Source: Astropecten irregularis (lineage: Eukaryota > Echinodermata > Asteroidea > Paxillosida > Astropectinidae). Taken from it: a stretch of 64,000 nt of DNA. Positions 30,290 through 44,100 of this stretch are shown here, piece after piece; positions within the stretch are counted from its first letter, which is position 1; each line of letters begins with the position of its first letter. The translations under genes were made by a program, and so were the position numbers. The stretch covers positions 16,963,662-17,027,661 of the forward strand of contig OZ020252.1 in NCBI GenBank assembly GCA_963971285.1, given 5' to 3'. The notes beneath the pieces are model-generated. The model worked only from the letters and a program-made list of their open reading frames with translations. It was not told the origin of the DNA and did no database searches.

Positions 30290-33229
30290 GGCAGCGAATA
30301 CACATTAATCGTTCATTTTTGTATTAACGCACACAGATCTCGACCACAAAAGACACAACTATTCACTATGAATTATCAAAGAAATATTATGTGCTGGTAG
30401 ATGTCAGACAGATTAAGTAAATGAAACGGACGCAAACGGTTATAGGAAAATAAATAGACTATATCTGCCTCATATTCATAATAAGAAATATGGATTTCAC
30501 AGATTGCCAAATCCCGACTAAGGACCCCTCAGTTGAAACCGTCAGCCTATGGTAGCTATATAACCTGATGTGGTACTTGTAGTAATTTCATGCATAGTCA
30601 GGTCGGTATCAGATGTTGGCTAAGAACTTCAATCACTCTTGTGTAATTTCAAGGTTTTTTCTTTTCATGCATATTTGGTCACGGCATGGTTGGGTACTTA
30701 TTGGCGTGAGTGCGTAATTATGTATAGGTCTATACCTAGCTTGCATCACACCGGTGCCACGCGTGTACGTGATATTACCGGCTGTCGCGGCTAATCTCAG
30801 CAACATTTCGAGCAGACGCCGAAGAATATAACACTTGCACTGGATAATCCAACATGACCCTTATAAAAATAACACGAATGATATTAAATTCAGTTGCTGC
30901 TATTGGCCCAGGTATTCTGACGTCACCCCCTCCCCTCCAGTGACGTAGATGCACATCTAATACAGTTCATTGGCCACCTGATGTAATGACAGGGAACTGA
31001 CCCGTACTGCCTCGTGTCAGAACCTAGCCGAAGATCTATACAGACTGAAAGAATTCATTAGATTTGCTTCGATCTGCAGTTGAAGCGGGTAAAGGATACA
31101 CGGGGGCCAAGTAAGGCTGGACAGGAGAGAACTAGCCTGGGGGTCTCCCCCCCCCCTCACCCTCAAACCAAATAGATTCGCTTGGACACAGTCCGGGCAG
31201 TGTCTTGATGAGCATGTCCGAATCTATGCGAAGTGACAGGCTTCGTTAGGACTCTTCCTGCCAAAAGAAAACATGCAAGGCCGCGACACCGTCGCCAGCA
31301 GTTATTTGGTCTACACCTACTAAAACCATATCGCGGTATATGGGTCCCTGAATAATGCTTAAAATTAATGAAATTAATTTCTCAACTTCTAACCTGGTTT
31401 TTCTTTTCACGTGCAACGTCGGTAGATGCCTGTAGTTCGTGAGGATTGCCAGACGAAGTGGCAATATGACAATAAGACGAATCTCTGACCCAGTTCTTGT
31501 ATTCATGCGAATTTCTTTAGGAGGATACGCATTGAAATTGACTGGCCCAGAAACCATGCATTACAGCTGCACCGGTGTTGCCAATCCAGCCTCGATGTAA
31601 ACACTACGGAGGACTAAAAGTGACACCGTGAGTAGACTTAACACCCTCGATGATTACAGTGCACACAGTTTGACTAAAAGGATCGATATGCAAGTACCTT
31701 TTGGCTATCATGAAGCACGGTAGAAGGACACGAGTGTTTGCATTTAACACTCACAAACACTTATCATAAATTGACAACATCAATCCTTGATTCAGCGTTG
31801 ACTGCAGCACACAAATCGAAAATTATGATCTACTCAGGAAAACAGTATCATTAATTTAATAAGCGATTTAGAATCATGGTCCATCGCATAATCAGTGAAG
31901 GGTGACCCTCTCTAGTATGGAAAGCAGACAATGTGATGCCCACAATCTTACAGGTTCGGTTTAATATTACTGATATTAATTACACAACCAGAGAAAACTG
32001 ACCTGTCGGGATGAGGGAGAAACGACCAGGGTTTAAAAATAGCTCGAGAACTTGAAGAAGATTGCGCAAACCTGAATCGAATGCAACGGAGTCAATACAA
32101 TTTCCCCTTGCTGTAAATGACAAGTTCCCCTTCTCAAAACACGAGCACGGAAGACCGATGTTGCCCGGACGATGAACATTCGTCTGTGGCATTAAAGCTA
32201 TACCACCTGCCTGATCAAGAACGTCCAATCTGATCAGTGTCTGTAAGTCTAACGACAGGGATTCCGGAAGTCTAACAGTTTGATGGCTAGGATCCCAACC
32301 CTTACGGATACAGATTCCGGTGAGCTTGTTCCGGTTCTATACGGGTCATTGCACCATTGAGCTTCGTTACCTGCATTACATGGCATGTACCCTTGAGAAC
32401 GTGCTACTGAATTGAAACGAGTTAAAATCCTGAACATGACAACCCGACAGTGGGTAAACGTACAGCTACAATGTATAAGGAACATCATTCGATAACATGC
32501 CTCCATGTACGTGCCCCCCATTATACTGGGGCTCTTTAAGATGTCTCCCCGCCCCTAACCACTACCAGTACACCGTTGCTATGGTGATACCACGTGCACT
32601 CTTCGTGTTTTGAAGGGTAGCCACACATTCCCGCCCTTTTCCTCGCTTACTTTAACATCGAGCGCCAAACTCATCACGCGCTTTGGAGTAGATTTGACGG
32701 ATCCATCCTTTTTCTTTGGGATTAAAAGAAAGTAAAATCGATTCCAGTCTTCCGTCTTGGGGAGATTGTCAGGCGGAGTCCCGGGAGCCGTGTGCCGGTG
32801 CTTGCATCTCGATGCTACCGTCACGTTCCGTGGCTATCAGAGTTTGAAACCCCCTAGTCCTTCAGAGGAGAGTGTGTTTACTTACACGACTAAGAGCAAA
32901 TACAATGCGCATTATAAACATGTATACTAAAAGAATTACACATTTTCAGCTAAGAGTGTGGACTATGTGTATAATTATTCCCCCATGCATGCACAAGAGT
33001 CACACGTCTCGTGTTAGAAGGAATGGACAAATCTCATGTATGCTCGACTTAATCATATAATTGTGCCTAGAGACTATTGTAAACAGGGAAATCATAAAAA
33101 GTGTATTATAGTCTCTCACAAGGTTTTCACGGAAAATGATATTTGGAATTAACTTAAAAAAGATGGAATTTTCACGGTATAATTATCCGTCTCAAGAGAA
33201 AAATTGTTTATAACAGAACGTGAGAGAGA
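30290..33229. other. Non-coding stretch of about 2.9 kb
   Basis: No recognisable exon, RNA gene or complete transposon. A C run is at about 31147-31156. Frames on the minus strand at 31246-31557 and 32579-32824 have no family resemblance. Confidence 0.4.
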
Positions 33230-33270
33230 ATATGTTTCGGTATGCTATAAGAGTATGATACTACATTTAA
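33230..33270 (-). mobile_element. Terminal remnant of a TTAA MITE abutting the next copy
   Basis: GTTTCGGTATGCTATAAGAG then TATGATACTACATTTAA is the end of an inverted copy (compare 30255-30289). It shares its terminal TTAA with the start of the element at 33267. Confidence 0.65.
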
Positions 33271-33631
33271 AGGTTGTATCATACTTTGGTAAGAGACCAA
33301 AACCGAAATGTTCACAGATTTACATATAACTTACACGGTATGAAGATGATGCTGGTAGAAACATACCGTTAAAATATTTCCGCCTGAGATTGTGTATTTA
33401 TCCAGAAATTGATAAAACAACGACCGAAAATCTTTTTGATCTTTAAAAAGATCAAAAATAAAAGAGAAAAGACTTAAGAAATACTGTGGCCGTTTTTCAC
33501 TGTTTTCTCAAAAAGTTGAACCCGTATGAGACTGAAATTTTCACAGATGACTGTTGCTTTATCTTCCTTGATATTTTTGCCCATGAATCTGTATTTCTTT
33601 GACAAAAACCAAAGTATAATATTACCTTTAT
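33267..33631 (+). mobile_element. TTAA-flanked MITE, 365 bp
   Basis: It begins TTAAAGGTTGTATCATACTT and ends CCAAAGTATAATATTACCTTTA (the last base of TTAA mutated). The body is of the 38350 type: CAAAACCGAAATGTTCACAG, GTATGAAGATGATGCTG, TTTTTGATCTTTAAAAAGATC and GCCCATGAATCTGTATTTCT. Confidence 0.85.
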
Positions 33632-34453
33632 TGTGCTTAAGCAGCTCTATGAAAACTGGAAGTAGATCATGAGTACGACACGCTTGACCACATAGCACCC
33701 CACAGAGTTATTACAGCTGACGTTGTTAAAAACATTGTGCCGCAACTTTGGTAGAATTATCATCTTAGTACTTGGTAGCAAAATGAGCAAAGGACAAAAT
33801 AACAAGGTACATGTATTAACTGTAGGGAATAAAGGACCATTCAAATGAGAGGACGTGACAGCTAGCCCAAGTAGACGCTTACCGTATAATCTGGCTCACG
33901 TCCCCTCCAGCTAGTTACACGGAATGCCGCTGTTACATGTCATTACTTCACCTTAACCAAGGAGACATCACGTGGGCAACGCATTGATTTTGAAAGCAGC
34001 GCACCTTCTAATTCCCACTGGTACCCGTCAATAACATCACCGCGTACGGCAGATGCATGGATTACCAGTCACGAGCATCTCTAAGGACACTGTGTCTGTA
34101 TACTGTCTGCCATTCTGCTGGTCATGTTTATCTAAATTCTTCAATATCTGCACCAATGATTGCAGCTGTTTTTGTGATTTTAATATCGACCTATGATGGT
34201 TGGCACTGAGTTTAGATGCACGTACAAGGTCATGGACTGCTATGAACTGCATGGAATTTACTCACTATAGGCCAACCATGCTCTCAACTTAAAATGATTC
34301 ATTAATGCGTTACTGATTCCATTAGGATATATTATAAGGGTAGATGTATACAGCTCTATGTTATAAGCAGGTACTGTGCAGATGCTTTGAAATTCACCAA
34401 TTTAACTGTTATGGTTTCCAACGTCAACCACTGTAGTTTAGCGAAGACAAGAC
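33632..34453. other. Non-coding stretch
   Basis: No gene or repeat recognised. Confidence 0.4.
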
Positions 34454-34699
34454 TTAAAGGTATAATACATGATTGGTAAAGGTCACAGAACAGCACACTT
34501 TGTCTATATAATCAAACATGTACATGAAGTAATAAATCTGTAAACATTTGTTTTACTATATATATAATTTCTGGATAAATACACCATTTCAGGCAGAATC
34601 ATTTTAACGGTATGTTTCTGCCAGCACCATCTTCAAATCACATAAATCTGTGAACATTTCTGTTGAGGTATTTTACCAATTTCTGTATTGTACCTTTAA
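34454..34699 (-). mobile_element. TTAA-flanked MITE with internal deletion, 246 bp
   Basis: TTAAAGGTATAATACATGATTGG at the left and TGTACCTTTAA at the right. It follows the inverted 18802 type but jumps from AAACATTTGTTTTACT to TATATATAATTTCTGGATAA, losing the central GATCTCGGGGTAAGATC region (about 110 bp). Confidence 0.8.
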
Positions 34700-35334
34700 A
34701 ACTCACGGACGTTGTTGTATAGCCTGCCATTAGGCTTGGTGCTTTTGAAGAAAGTCTGACGTAGAGGAATAATCTATCATACAATCGTTCTATTCGTTCA
34801 CATTTGCACTGGTATAGCAGTGCTACCATGTTGCAAGTGTACACTTAGCTTCATTAGATACTTTTGTTATAAGGTCTGTAGAATCCCTTGAAAATACCAT
34901 GTAACCATGGCAACGTCACCACTGGCAATAGACATGATGTATTACCGAAGCTTTATTACACTGTGGCTAATGTGTTTATTAGCTCCCAGCCGAAGTATAT
35001 GTGCCGTATACGACAAGATCGAATGTACCGACATAGCATATACATAATTAGTATGTACTTAACACACCCATCCGTGACAGCTGAACCTTGATTCAACTTT
35101 GTAAGAAAGCTCAAAAACATACCAAGTAATTACAAAGTTTGGAAGGGCAAAACTGGTCTAGCAACCAACCACTGCATGTAGGCGTACGGTACATTTAAGG
35201 TTCTCAGATAATTATTAACAAGGATGGACTCGGCAGACCTGTTCCTGCATAATTTGGATCAGTTTCTTGTTCAGGAAATGGATTTGTTTAATGCTATTTT
35301 TGCAATTATGGTATTAGGGATACACATTAGCGTC

Positions 35335-35530
35335 TGGGACGTGAACATTTGGGAGACATTGGGAATTAGGGAACATTTTTTATGTTTTTTTATTTATTTA
35401 AAGTCATAATTTTGATGTCCATATTCTACTGGAAGACAGAGAATGCTCTCAATGTGAAGATGTGTCAAACATGTTTAGAAATAGGTAAGCCAAGATCTGT
35501 GCACGACCCTATGGGAATGTCTATCTAAGT
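35335..35530 (-). repeat. Interspersed repeat, copy 2 of 2
   Basis: It is the inverse of 29304-29530: GGGAGACATTGGGAATTAG, AAGACAGAGAATGCTCTCAA, AACATGTTTAGAAATAGGTAAG, CGACCCTATGGGAATGTCTA. Confidence 0.7.
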
Positions 35531-38349
35531 ACCCATTCTCATTTAGTATTACGTGTATCTGTCGCAATTTGATGCGTGCCCTGTATTGCTTGTGACGTGG
35601 TTAGTCTTTTTGCAGCAATAGTTGAAACCTAAAGCTAGCATCGCCAAGAATCTGGGCCTCGTTTTTGAGGAGGCTTCAAGTACAGGTTTAATCTCGGCAA
35701 AATTCTGAGATATACATGTACATGGAAGAATGCGAAGACTATCATATAGCGGCGGCAAATACAGTGACCCCTTGCTTACTATATACTGCAACTGGGTAAT
35801 AACCGAACCGCTTTTATCAAGATTGATCGGAGTTTCATGTACCATGCTGGCCAAATAGCACACGATTGGCGCCTTAGATTTAATACCGTGTCATCCCTCC
35901 TATGTGTGTATGGTAATAATATTAATGCACCGTACATGCATCTGTTCATCAAGACGTTGTAGGACAATCTAGGCCCGTACACGACCCCCATCCAAGATAT
36001 CATTAGTCGTATCCCATTGAATTTATCAACATTTCACGTGACACTCCTAATCATCAACCGTGTTTCAATTTCAGTTTATTAACGTGCGCGGGAAAAAATA
36101 ACCACGGCAACAGCATATAGATGGCTGCAGAAGTGCGACCCGATTAAATACAAAATATATCGGCCCGTACTGTTTAATATATTGCCCTTGGAAAGACATT
36201 TCAATGACGTACATGCAGATTTTGCGATAAAAGTAATTTAATTATAGGTTGGGGTTTTATACGGCCTGAGCAGTTGACTTCCTAAATCTGCAATCTTGTT
36301 GCCAGTGCGAGTGCAACCAATCTCGCCCGAGTCCACTTTCATTCCTTCCTCGACAGTTTTTTTTATTCTTTGGTCAAAAGCCCTCCATGTATTAAGCTTT
36401 TAGCTTCTTTTATCCACGGATTGGTACCAGCGATGGCGGGCTATTGTTAAGTATACGCTTTACTGACGATAAGGATCAATTTTCCTGCGGCAGCCAAACT
36501 TAGATATTTTGAAACTGTCCTGTATGTGTATTTATGCAATGCATATGTACCTAGAGCGTTGTTTTATCATTCCCCGGTCAACCCAAGCAATCAGCTAAAG
36601 TACACTCTTAATAGCAAGGCTTAGTATACATCTGGCCGTCAGCACTGCAACGAACTCATGACAATCTTTCACTGGAGGAGAACACCAATCCACTTTTTTG
36701 GTATATGCAATGGAGTGCAAAATATCTGTAGTCAAAGATTCATAATGACCACAATGAAATATTATTGTCCTGTTTGAATGAGAGCACTTTCGTATCATTG
36801 GTATACAATTATGATTCAAAAGCAACCGAATGCAATACAAATCACCTAAATCATTATCATATTCGTCCTTCATAGTGGACGTCATGTCTTAAGCAGATGC
36901 TAAAATTCGGGGGGATGTAGATAAATTCCTTTTCTCCATGTCAATGTTTCCAGTGGTTTCCAAGCACCATCCGTCTTCCACTTTTCCCACTATTTCGTTA
37001 GACCATTCAACCCTATATTCCCATAACCTTCCTACATCATCACCCCTTAACCGTCATCGTCAGGATATGTTTTATGCCTAAACCTCCAAACCAATTCTCT
37101 AGTTTCCTCTCAACATCACCACTCTTTTGTTCCCTAAGCCTCATCCATCAACATTCCAGCTGCCTCTATATAACCTGTCTCTTAAGCTAACTTCCTCCTA
37201 CCCAATGTGAGAGTTTACCTGTGTGTGGTTCGTCATTTGAAAAGAACTCAGCTGGGGATTGATAATCTTGTCATCAATGAATATCATATCCATATCCTAT
37301 CAAAAGAATGGTAGTAAATCACTGCACATGCAGGCGGTGTCAGATGTCCATGGTTATAACTGGTAGTGCGGAAATCAGAATGCATTATACATGAGATGGT
37401 TATATGTTTGTTACTCAACATCCGTCGGAATTTAAAGGAAAACTGGAGGGAAACTTTCATATTAAACGTGAGCGATGAAGTGTTAAGAAATGTTCACGAC
37501 TTTTCCTAGCTATACATATTTACATCAATAAGTTTACTGGAAAAAATATCAATATTTGTGGATTGGGTTCTCTCGCAACTTTTCGCGCCTTTTGAGAAGT
37601 CATTCACATAAGGTGGGGTATAGAAGCATATACAACATGGTCTATATTGTAACGGTATCAGATATCCACGATGTGTCAAAATTAAACGACACACAACCGC
37701 TGGCATTTTGACACTATATGCTTTGACAGAAAAACTGTCTACGGAAATAAACGGATCGTTTATCAGAAGCCAATTGCCTGCTTTTTAGTTCAATCATGGA
37801 CAGGCTATGACTAACAAATGCAACAATACCTTGACACCTGAGCCAACATTTATAATTGCATCTGACAGGTTTATGGCTTTGATTGGTAGGGGATGTATAC
37901 ACCTACACAGCCTGCAGCCAAAATCATCTATCAAGACATCTCCTGCTATGATTGCCAGGGATCAGAGTCTAGGAATAGGAGGAGGTGTCTTATACATTCA
38001 TACCCTGAGGCAACGTCTTGATGGTTCATGTTTCCAAAACCAAATCCTCTTCATGTTGAACAAATAATCGGGGGACATAAAGAGAAACCGGATAATGTCA
38101 AATGGGATTTCGGAGGGATTTGGTAACCGGTTGATACAATCTCTCACACTGAATATAGCAACGTGAAACTCGTCTTCTGATTGAGCTACGGATGAAACAC
38201 ACACCAAATGGCAGCGGCATGATGAGGTGAATTGGAGGAGGGTTACACCCATTGAATTCATAGAACTGAACTTTAACTGCAAGCATAATTGGTCTGCATC
38301 CAAAGTCATAATAATTATCGAACCATTTTATCCCAAATCCGGTATCTTC
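35531..38349. other. Non-coding stretch of about 2.8 kb with a pyrimidine/CA-rich tract
   Basis: From about 36940 to 37205 the plus strand is strikingly rich in C, T and A (repeated CCTCC, CATCACC, ACCTTCC motifs) and poor in G. No gene recognised elsewhere. Confidence 0.4.
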
Positions 38350-38711
38350 TTAAAGGTAGTATCATATGGTAAGAAGCCAAAACAGAAATGATCACAGTTT
38401 TACGTATAACTTACAGGGTATGAAGATGGTGGTGGTAGAAACATACCGTTAAAATTGTTCCGCCTGAAATGGTGTATTTATCCAGAATTTAGTAAAACAA
38501 CGACCAACAATCTTTTTGATCTTTTAAAAGATCAAAAATAAAAGAGAAAAGACTTAAGAAATACTGTGGCTGTTTTTCACCATTTTCTTATAAAGTGGGC
38601 AACGTATAGGACTGAAATTTTCACAGATGACTGTTACTGTATCTGTCTTTATTTTTGTCCATGAATCTGTATTTCTTTGATAAAAACCAAAGTATGATAC
38701 TATACCTTTAA
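38350..38711 (+). mobile_element. TTAA-flanked MITE, 362 bp, best-preserved reference copy
   Basis: It begins TTAAAGGTAGTATCATATGG and ends CCAAAGTATGATACTATACCTTTAA. The left module is CCAAAACAGAAATGATCACA, GTATGAAGATGGTGGTGGTA, GAAACATACCGTTAAAA. The centre is the palindrome TTTTTGATCTTTTAAAAGATCAAAAA. The right module is CTGTTTTTCACCATTTTCT, TTTTCACAGATGACTGTTAC, CCATGAATCTGTATTTCTTT. No coding capacity. Confidence 0.9.
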
Positions 38712-40136
38712 CCACTGCATGTCGCAGTGTATGGTTGAACACAAGTGCCTCTAAAGGTACAACGGCAAATCACTGTGATGCTTATTTATTTGTTCATTTG
38801 TAATTCAAGGTTATACGGCTTGTTCATTACTTATCTACTGCGAATCAACTATATTTTCACTAACAACATTACGATTCTAATATACGGACGACAACAAACC
38901 GGTTTTTCAAAGGAAACCATTATACCTGTAGATAAGGCATGCATGCATACATAAAGCAAACAATGTTTTTGTTGAGAGTACATACATGTACATGAATATA
39001 GATCTTAGATTGCAAAACCAATAAATGCAAGCATTCAAACTGTCTCATGTGAAACCGCACACTGCACGGCACTTGGTGGTTTGAATGACAATCTGAAATT
39101 ATTGCCCTTTATTAACAAGAAACAGCCAAGCTAGCTGCATCATCTCGAGAAATAGTCGATGTTCCTTGTCAAACAAAAAACCACTATTAATCAGAAATAT
39201 GGAAGTCTCTACAAATTAAAGAAAAAACGTCGGATTTAAAAGATTACACTCATTCTCCCGCCAAAAAGGAAGTAATTAATCTCATTGCATTCTGCGCTTA
39301 GAATGCAGAAGATAATTTTTTAATTGAAAACGAAAAAGTAAATTTCGAGTTAGTAAATTGTTTTTTTTATTTGAATGCACACGAGACTAAATCTTAATTG
39401 GAATGGCCTATTGCGCTGCCGAGTGCGGGGAAATATAGAATTCCAAAAATGATCCATATAATGTAATGTTATATACCACACCATCTTGTTGATTTTAGAA
39501 ATTATAATAATTATTCTTAAGTGTGATGATAGACAAGTCGAGTTTGCATCACCCATATTCGTGTACAATCACTGCTTATACTAACGTCACATTTTATAAT
39601 ATCCACTATCGGCGTACATTGTGGTTTCCATGGGAACCGTACGATCTTATGTGTACAAGTTCCATTAAAAAAAAGAAAAAAAAAAGAAATAAGCGCACGG
39701 GTTCCGAACCCCATTGGACATTTTTCCCAAGAAGAAAAAACCTGTTCTCATATTATTATCGATGGTAGCTATTGTCGCAGACAGTGCCGGATTAATTTAC
39801 ATGGCCACATCAAAATTATAATATCTTCACCCCCCCTTATATCTGTTGTCACAGATAAAGGCTGACCTACTGAGGAGTATAGGAGAAAGACGACTTGACA
39901 ACAAGGCCATGCATTACATACAGCATCTGTGCGATGTATTAGTGTATAACATGTATGTCTCGTTGTGTACGGTGTATGGGGATATAGATTGATATCTAAT
40001 AGCACGACTGGTAAAGCGAGTCCTTGTGGGAATATGATCGGTATATACTATCATGCAGAACACAAAGTGCAAAGGTGGCCACCGTCCAGTAGTTTGTACA
40101 ATTAATGTTTCTCTGGAAAAAGTCATAGCCGTGAGT
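38712..40136. other. Non-coding stretch
   Basis: Poly-A-rich run at about 39668-39690. No gene or complete transposon recognised. Confidence 0.4.
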
Positions 40137-40380
40137 GGGGCAAATTTCATGGAGCTGCTAAGCACAAAAATTTGCTTAGCACAAAAATGTCTTGCCTAAT
40201 TAAACAAACCACCGTCAAGAATTTCATTTGATATTCACGGTCAGTGAACAACAGCCACAGAGCAATCAACAGCGATACATAACACATGGAAATGTGGTTG
40301 TTAACCCTGTTTTATTAAGACAGAAAATAATGTCATGGTTAGCACATTTTTTGTGCTTAGCAGGGTCATGAAATTGGCCC
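40137..40380. mobile_element. MITE with CAAATTTCATGGAGCTGCTAAGCAC-like ends, 244 bp
   Basis: The left end GGGGCAAATTTCATGGAGCT continues into GCTAAGCACAAAAA. The right end is TTTTTTGTGCTTAGCAGGGT then CATGAAATTGGCCC, an imperfect inverted repeat of about 34 bp. GCTTAGCACAAAAATG is repeated just inside the left end. Superfamily not certain; no target duplication was found. Confidence 0.8.
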
Positions 40381-40793
40381 ATGCTGGACATTGCGATACT
40401 GAGGCTCTCTCAATGTACACGGCTGCTGGGGACTCATCGTATCTATTTTATCAATTATTATATAAATCTGAATCTAATCTGCATAAAATATGCATAACAA
40501 TGACTTTGTATTTTGTATAGTTGGTCAGTAATTTAACAATGACATAATATTATCTGTTTTGTCATTTCATTATCTCTTCACTGTATTCAGCGGAGGCTGG
40601 CGCGTCGTTAAAGAATCTACGCTTTTAACCTCCATTCATATTTCCAAGATATATACTAATTGATTTAATGCTCCAATCCATGACATTAATTATGAAGTTT
40701 AATTCATGCTTTCCATAAATCCATTCGTTGCGGTTTTGTGGCTGGTTAAAGCTGAAATTAAAGGGTGGAAACACCAACTTTTTACAGCCTGTA

Positions 40794-41125
40794 TTAAAGA
40801 TACAGTACAGAAATGTTCACAGATTTACGTATACGTTTCGGGATATGAAGAGGGTGCTGGTAGAAACATACCGTTAACATATTTCCGCCAGAAAAGGTGT
40901 ATTTATCCAGAAATTAGTAAGACAGCGCCAGTTTTGACCCCGGGTAAGATTAAAACCATTATTTATGTAATGTAAGAAACATTTAGTCGTTTTCGCCATT
41001 TTCTCATGTCCCATTGAGCTCACATTTTCACAGGTGTGTTACTTATGATGTAGGCCTACATGTTGTATCAGACACATTGTATGTGCTGTTCTGTAACCTT
41101 TACGAATCATGTATTATACCTTTAA
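40794..41125 (+). mobile_element. TTAA-flanked MITE, same type as 18802, 332 bp
   Basis: TTAAAGATACAGTACAGAAATG at the left and GTATTATACCTTTAA at the right. The body has TTCACAGATTTACGTATACG, GATATGAAGAGGGTGCTGG, ACATATTTCCGCCAGAAA, CCCCGGGTAAGATTAAAACC and TTTCGCCATTTTCTCATG. A short stretch near the left tip is lost. Confidence 0.8.
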
Positions 41126-44100
41126 GGAACCATGATGTCATGCCGTCACCACTATACAAGTCACACAACACACAGACAACCAAGTCTGCAGACCAAATAT
41201 ACAACTCATAAACCATAAAGCATTAACATTTTTATGAGTCTGATTCTGAACACAGCGCAGACATTTCGTAAGACTGCCCGCTATTTTGGTCCAGAGACCA
41301 CTTCGTGTTGCAGTCAGCGGAACTAATGCGGCACGCGACGACAATTATGACGATCGCAAAAAAAATACAATTAGATACAACCACGACCTCCGGCTTGACT
41401 TCATATAATTTTTCAAACATTTTTGTCAAGAGATATCGGATGTAGAATATTTTTGGAAATTTTAAATGCCAATGTCTGTCTATCTCTGATTACAAAGAAA
41501 ACAATTGTGCGATAATTGGTATTCTCCGGAAATATGGCAGTATTACAAGCAATTATCACTTTAGATATGGGAAAAACATGGATTACTTGCCGAAATAGAA
41601 TGCAAACATGCAATGAATATAGTTTTGAGGATACATGAACATTTAGATTTTTGTTAGTGTGAAGAAAGAATACGTCATTATTCAATTTGATAAACAAACC
41701 ATCAATGTCCAATAAAACGGTCAGGAGATGTTAGTATTATAATTAAGCGATCTATACAATGTTTGATTTTTAGAAAGTCGTCGCTTTAAGGACAGCTGCT
41801 ACAAAGGCAGATTGGTTGTGTGTCATATTACGCCAAGAATACCCTTCAGAGTACGGCAGAACTTTGTGGCGTCATCGACACCTTAAAACAATGAAGGGCC
41901 CGGTTGCTCTTTAAACTTGCAGGTGTTATGCAAATATCAGGTCTTATCAGCTAGCAGCATCTTACGTCCATCGTCCAAGAAACTCTATCAGTAGCTGATT
42001 GACCGTATATCGGGCTGCATTACGTCACGGAGAGATGGCAAGCAATCTGAGCGTAGAACAACAGACGCGACCGGGACATGAGTGAAGCGCTCTAGCGTCA
42101 AGCAAGAGGTTTGTTGATGGGGAGGGGGGACTAGCTTTTTTTTGGCGCCAACAGAGAAGATGTCACACTTCAGGCCATGTCTGTTGATGGATAGTCTGAC
42201 GTCTGATTGCGAATTCAGGGGTTTAGGGAGGAAGCCTTGATGGGTGGGGTGTATGGAGGCTGGACGCCGATGGGAAGAAGATGCAAGGGACTCGAATTTC
42301 AAGTCAGGATCACATACCTGAAGTAGGGCTTATAGGCAGGCAAGAGGGTGGGACCTCCACTCGGAGGGAACAGCAAAAGAAGACGGGATTAAAGGACATG
42401 AAGTAGAGAAGGAATCCCTTCCAAGCACTATGACCTACTTGCAGGAGATGCTTCTGAATCAAAATTGTATTAGATTCACTACTTCAGGCCTGCGAGCATC
42501 GAGGTATCAAATATCGTGAATCTCGAAGCTAGTGATACACAACACACAAGGGAAAGGAGTCTCAGTTAATAAGACGAAGTCTGTATTCGCAATATCGATA
42601 TACAAAACTCGTATGCGAACAATAATAACACAAGCACAGGGTCTGATTCTAAACATAACTAAGCAACCTGTTTTTACAATTCGCAAGTTAGAATCGGTAT
42701 ATAATATTAGTTTCAAATAGTGGTAATCGATACCGTGTTAATCGATATGCAGTTTTGATTATAATCTTTCACAAACAAGAACGACGTTTTATATTAGGAA
42801 GCTTGAAAATTAAAATCTTAAAATTTCATTTGTCTTCTGGTTTAATGGTCTTCACTGGTATAAACAGGCAAAAATCAGAATTTGTTAATAATATTTTTGT
42901 GGGATACAATATTACCAGTCCTTTGAATAATGATTAAAAAATACACTGGAAGCACACAAACAAATGTGAAAGGTCAAGATGAACGCAATTTTTGTCTCGA
43001 ACCATGCTCCAATTTTTCTGTTTATTCAGGTTCAACAAAATCAGCATGCGCAGCCCGGCCCGAAGCAATACCGTGATTATCTGTAGCAAGATCCCAACGA
43101 GACGGCGGGGCAATTGTAGTAGGCCAATACTAGACGAGAATCAGATTTGAAACCTTACTCCCGTGTACAAAAAAAAAATCATAACTGCAAAAAACAAAAA
43201 ATAAGGAGTTCCATGAATTCTACCGGCGTCTTTATACTTGTGAAAGAAACTAATCAGGATTCTTCCTGTTTCATTGTAAGGGCAGTATCCCATTCCACGA
43301 TTACATACACAGACGAGAGCTAGGAGATCAAAACACCCGAACGTCTCCAGTGGCTGTACCAGGCTTGAAACTCAATAGCTGTTTATATTCTCGACTGAAA
43401 AATCGGTCACAAATTCAAGCTATTACGAAATTTCGGGCACTAATAACAACAGTATAGGAGGGCGAGCCACAGGGAATATCAAGGAATGGGTCAAAACTTA
43501 TACAGTGCCGCGTCTTGTAAAATGAATTTTTCAATTTTATGACTCTGCCTCAAAAGAAAATTCCTCTGACGGGCGAAGGAATAGTGGGGCAAAGTGATGA
43601 AGGTTTGCATGGTGGAGGAAATTTGAAATTTGCCACGTTTGTCCGGTCGTCCAGCCAGTTGATAAACATCTCGTGTGGTCAGTCTGCGGCTGCGTGATGT
43701 ATTCCGTACAACAAGTGCTTATAGGTAAATCTCCGGACATTGACTGGTGTCTGAACTGACCGCTCATGGCCTAAAGAATCTTCCACTTTCCGGCCTAAAA
43801 TGCGATAGATAAGACAGACCTTCCCCTTCGCTTAAAACACCATGGCCCTATATACGTCGGTCGCAGTATAAACCTTCGGGACATCGTTAGTAAAGTCATC
43901 CAAAAGTAAACTCCTTCCCCACGGGAAAAAGCGCGCGCGAAGAAACAGCCTTCTCGTTTTTCGCGCTAAAATAGCATTGACGTATACACAGTTCACATGT
44001 TAAGCTTCTCCTAAAGCGACATGGCATATTTTGTGCCATCTCTGTGACCTGTACACCATCCATCCAATCAAACAGACGATCAAATTGGACAGTAGGCAAG

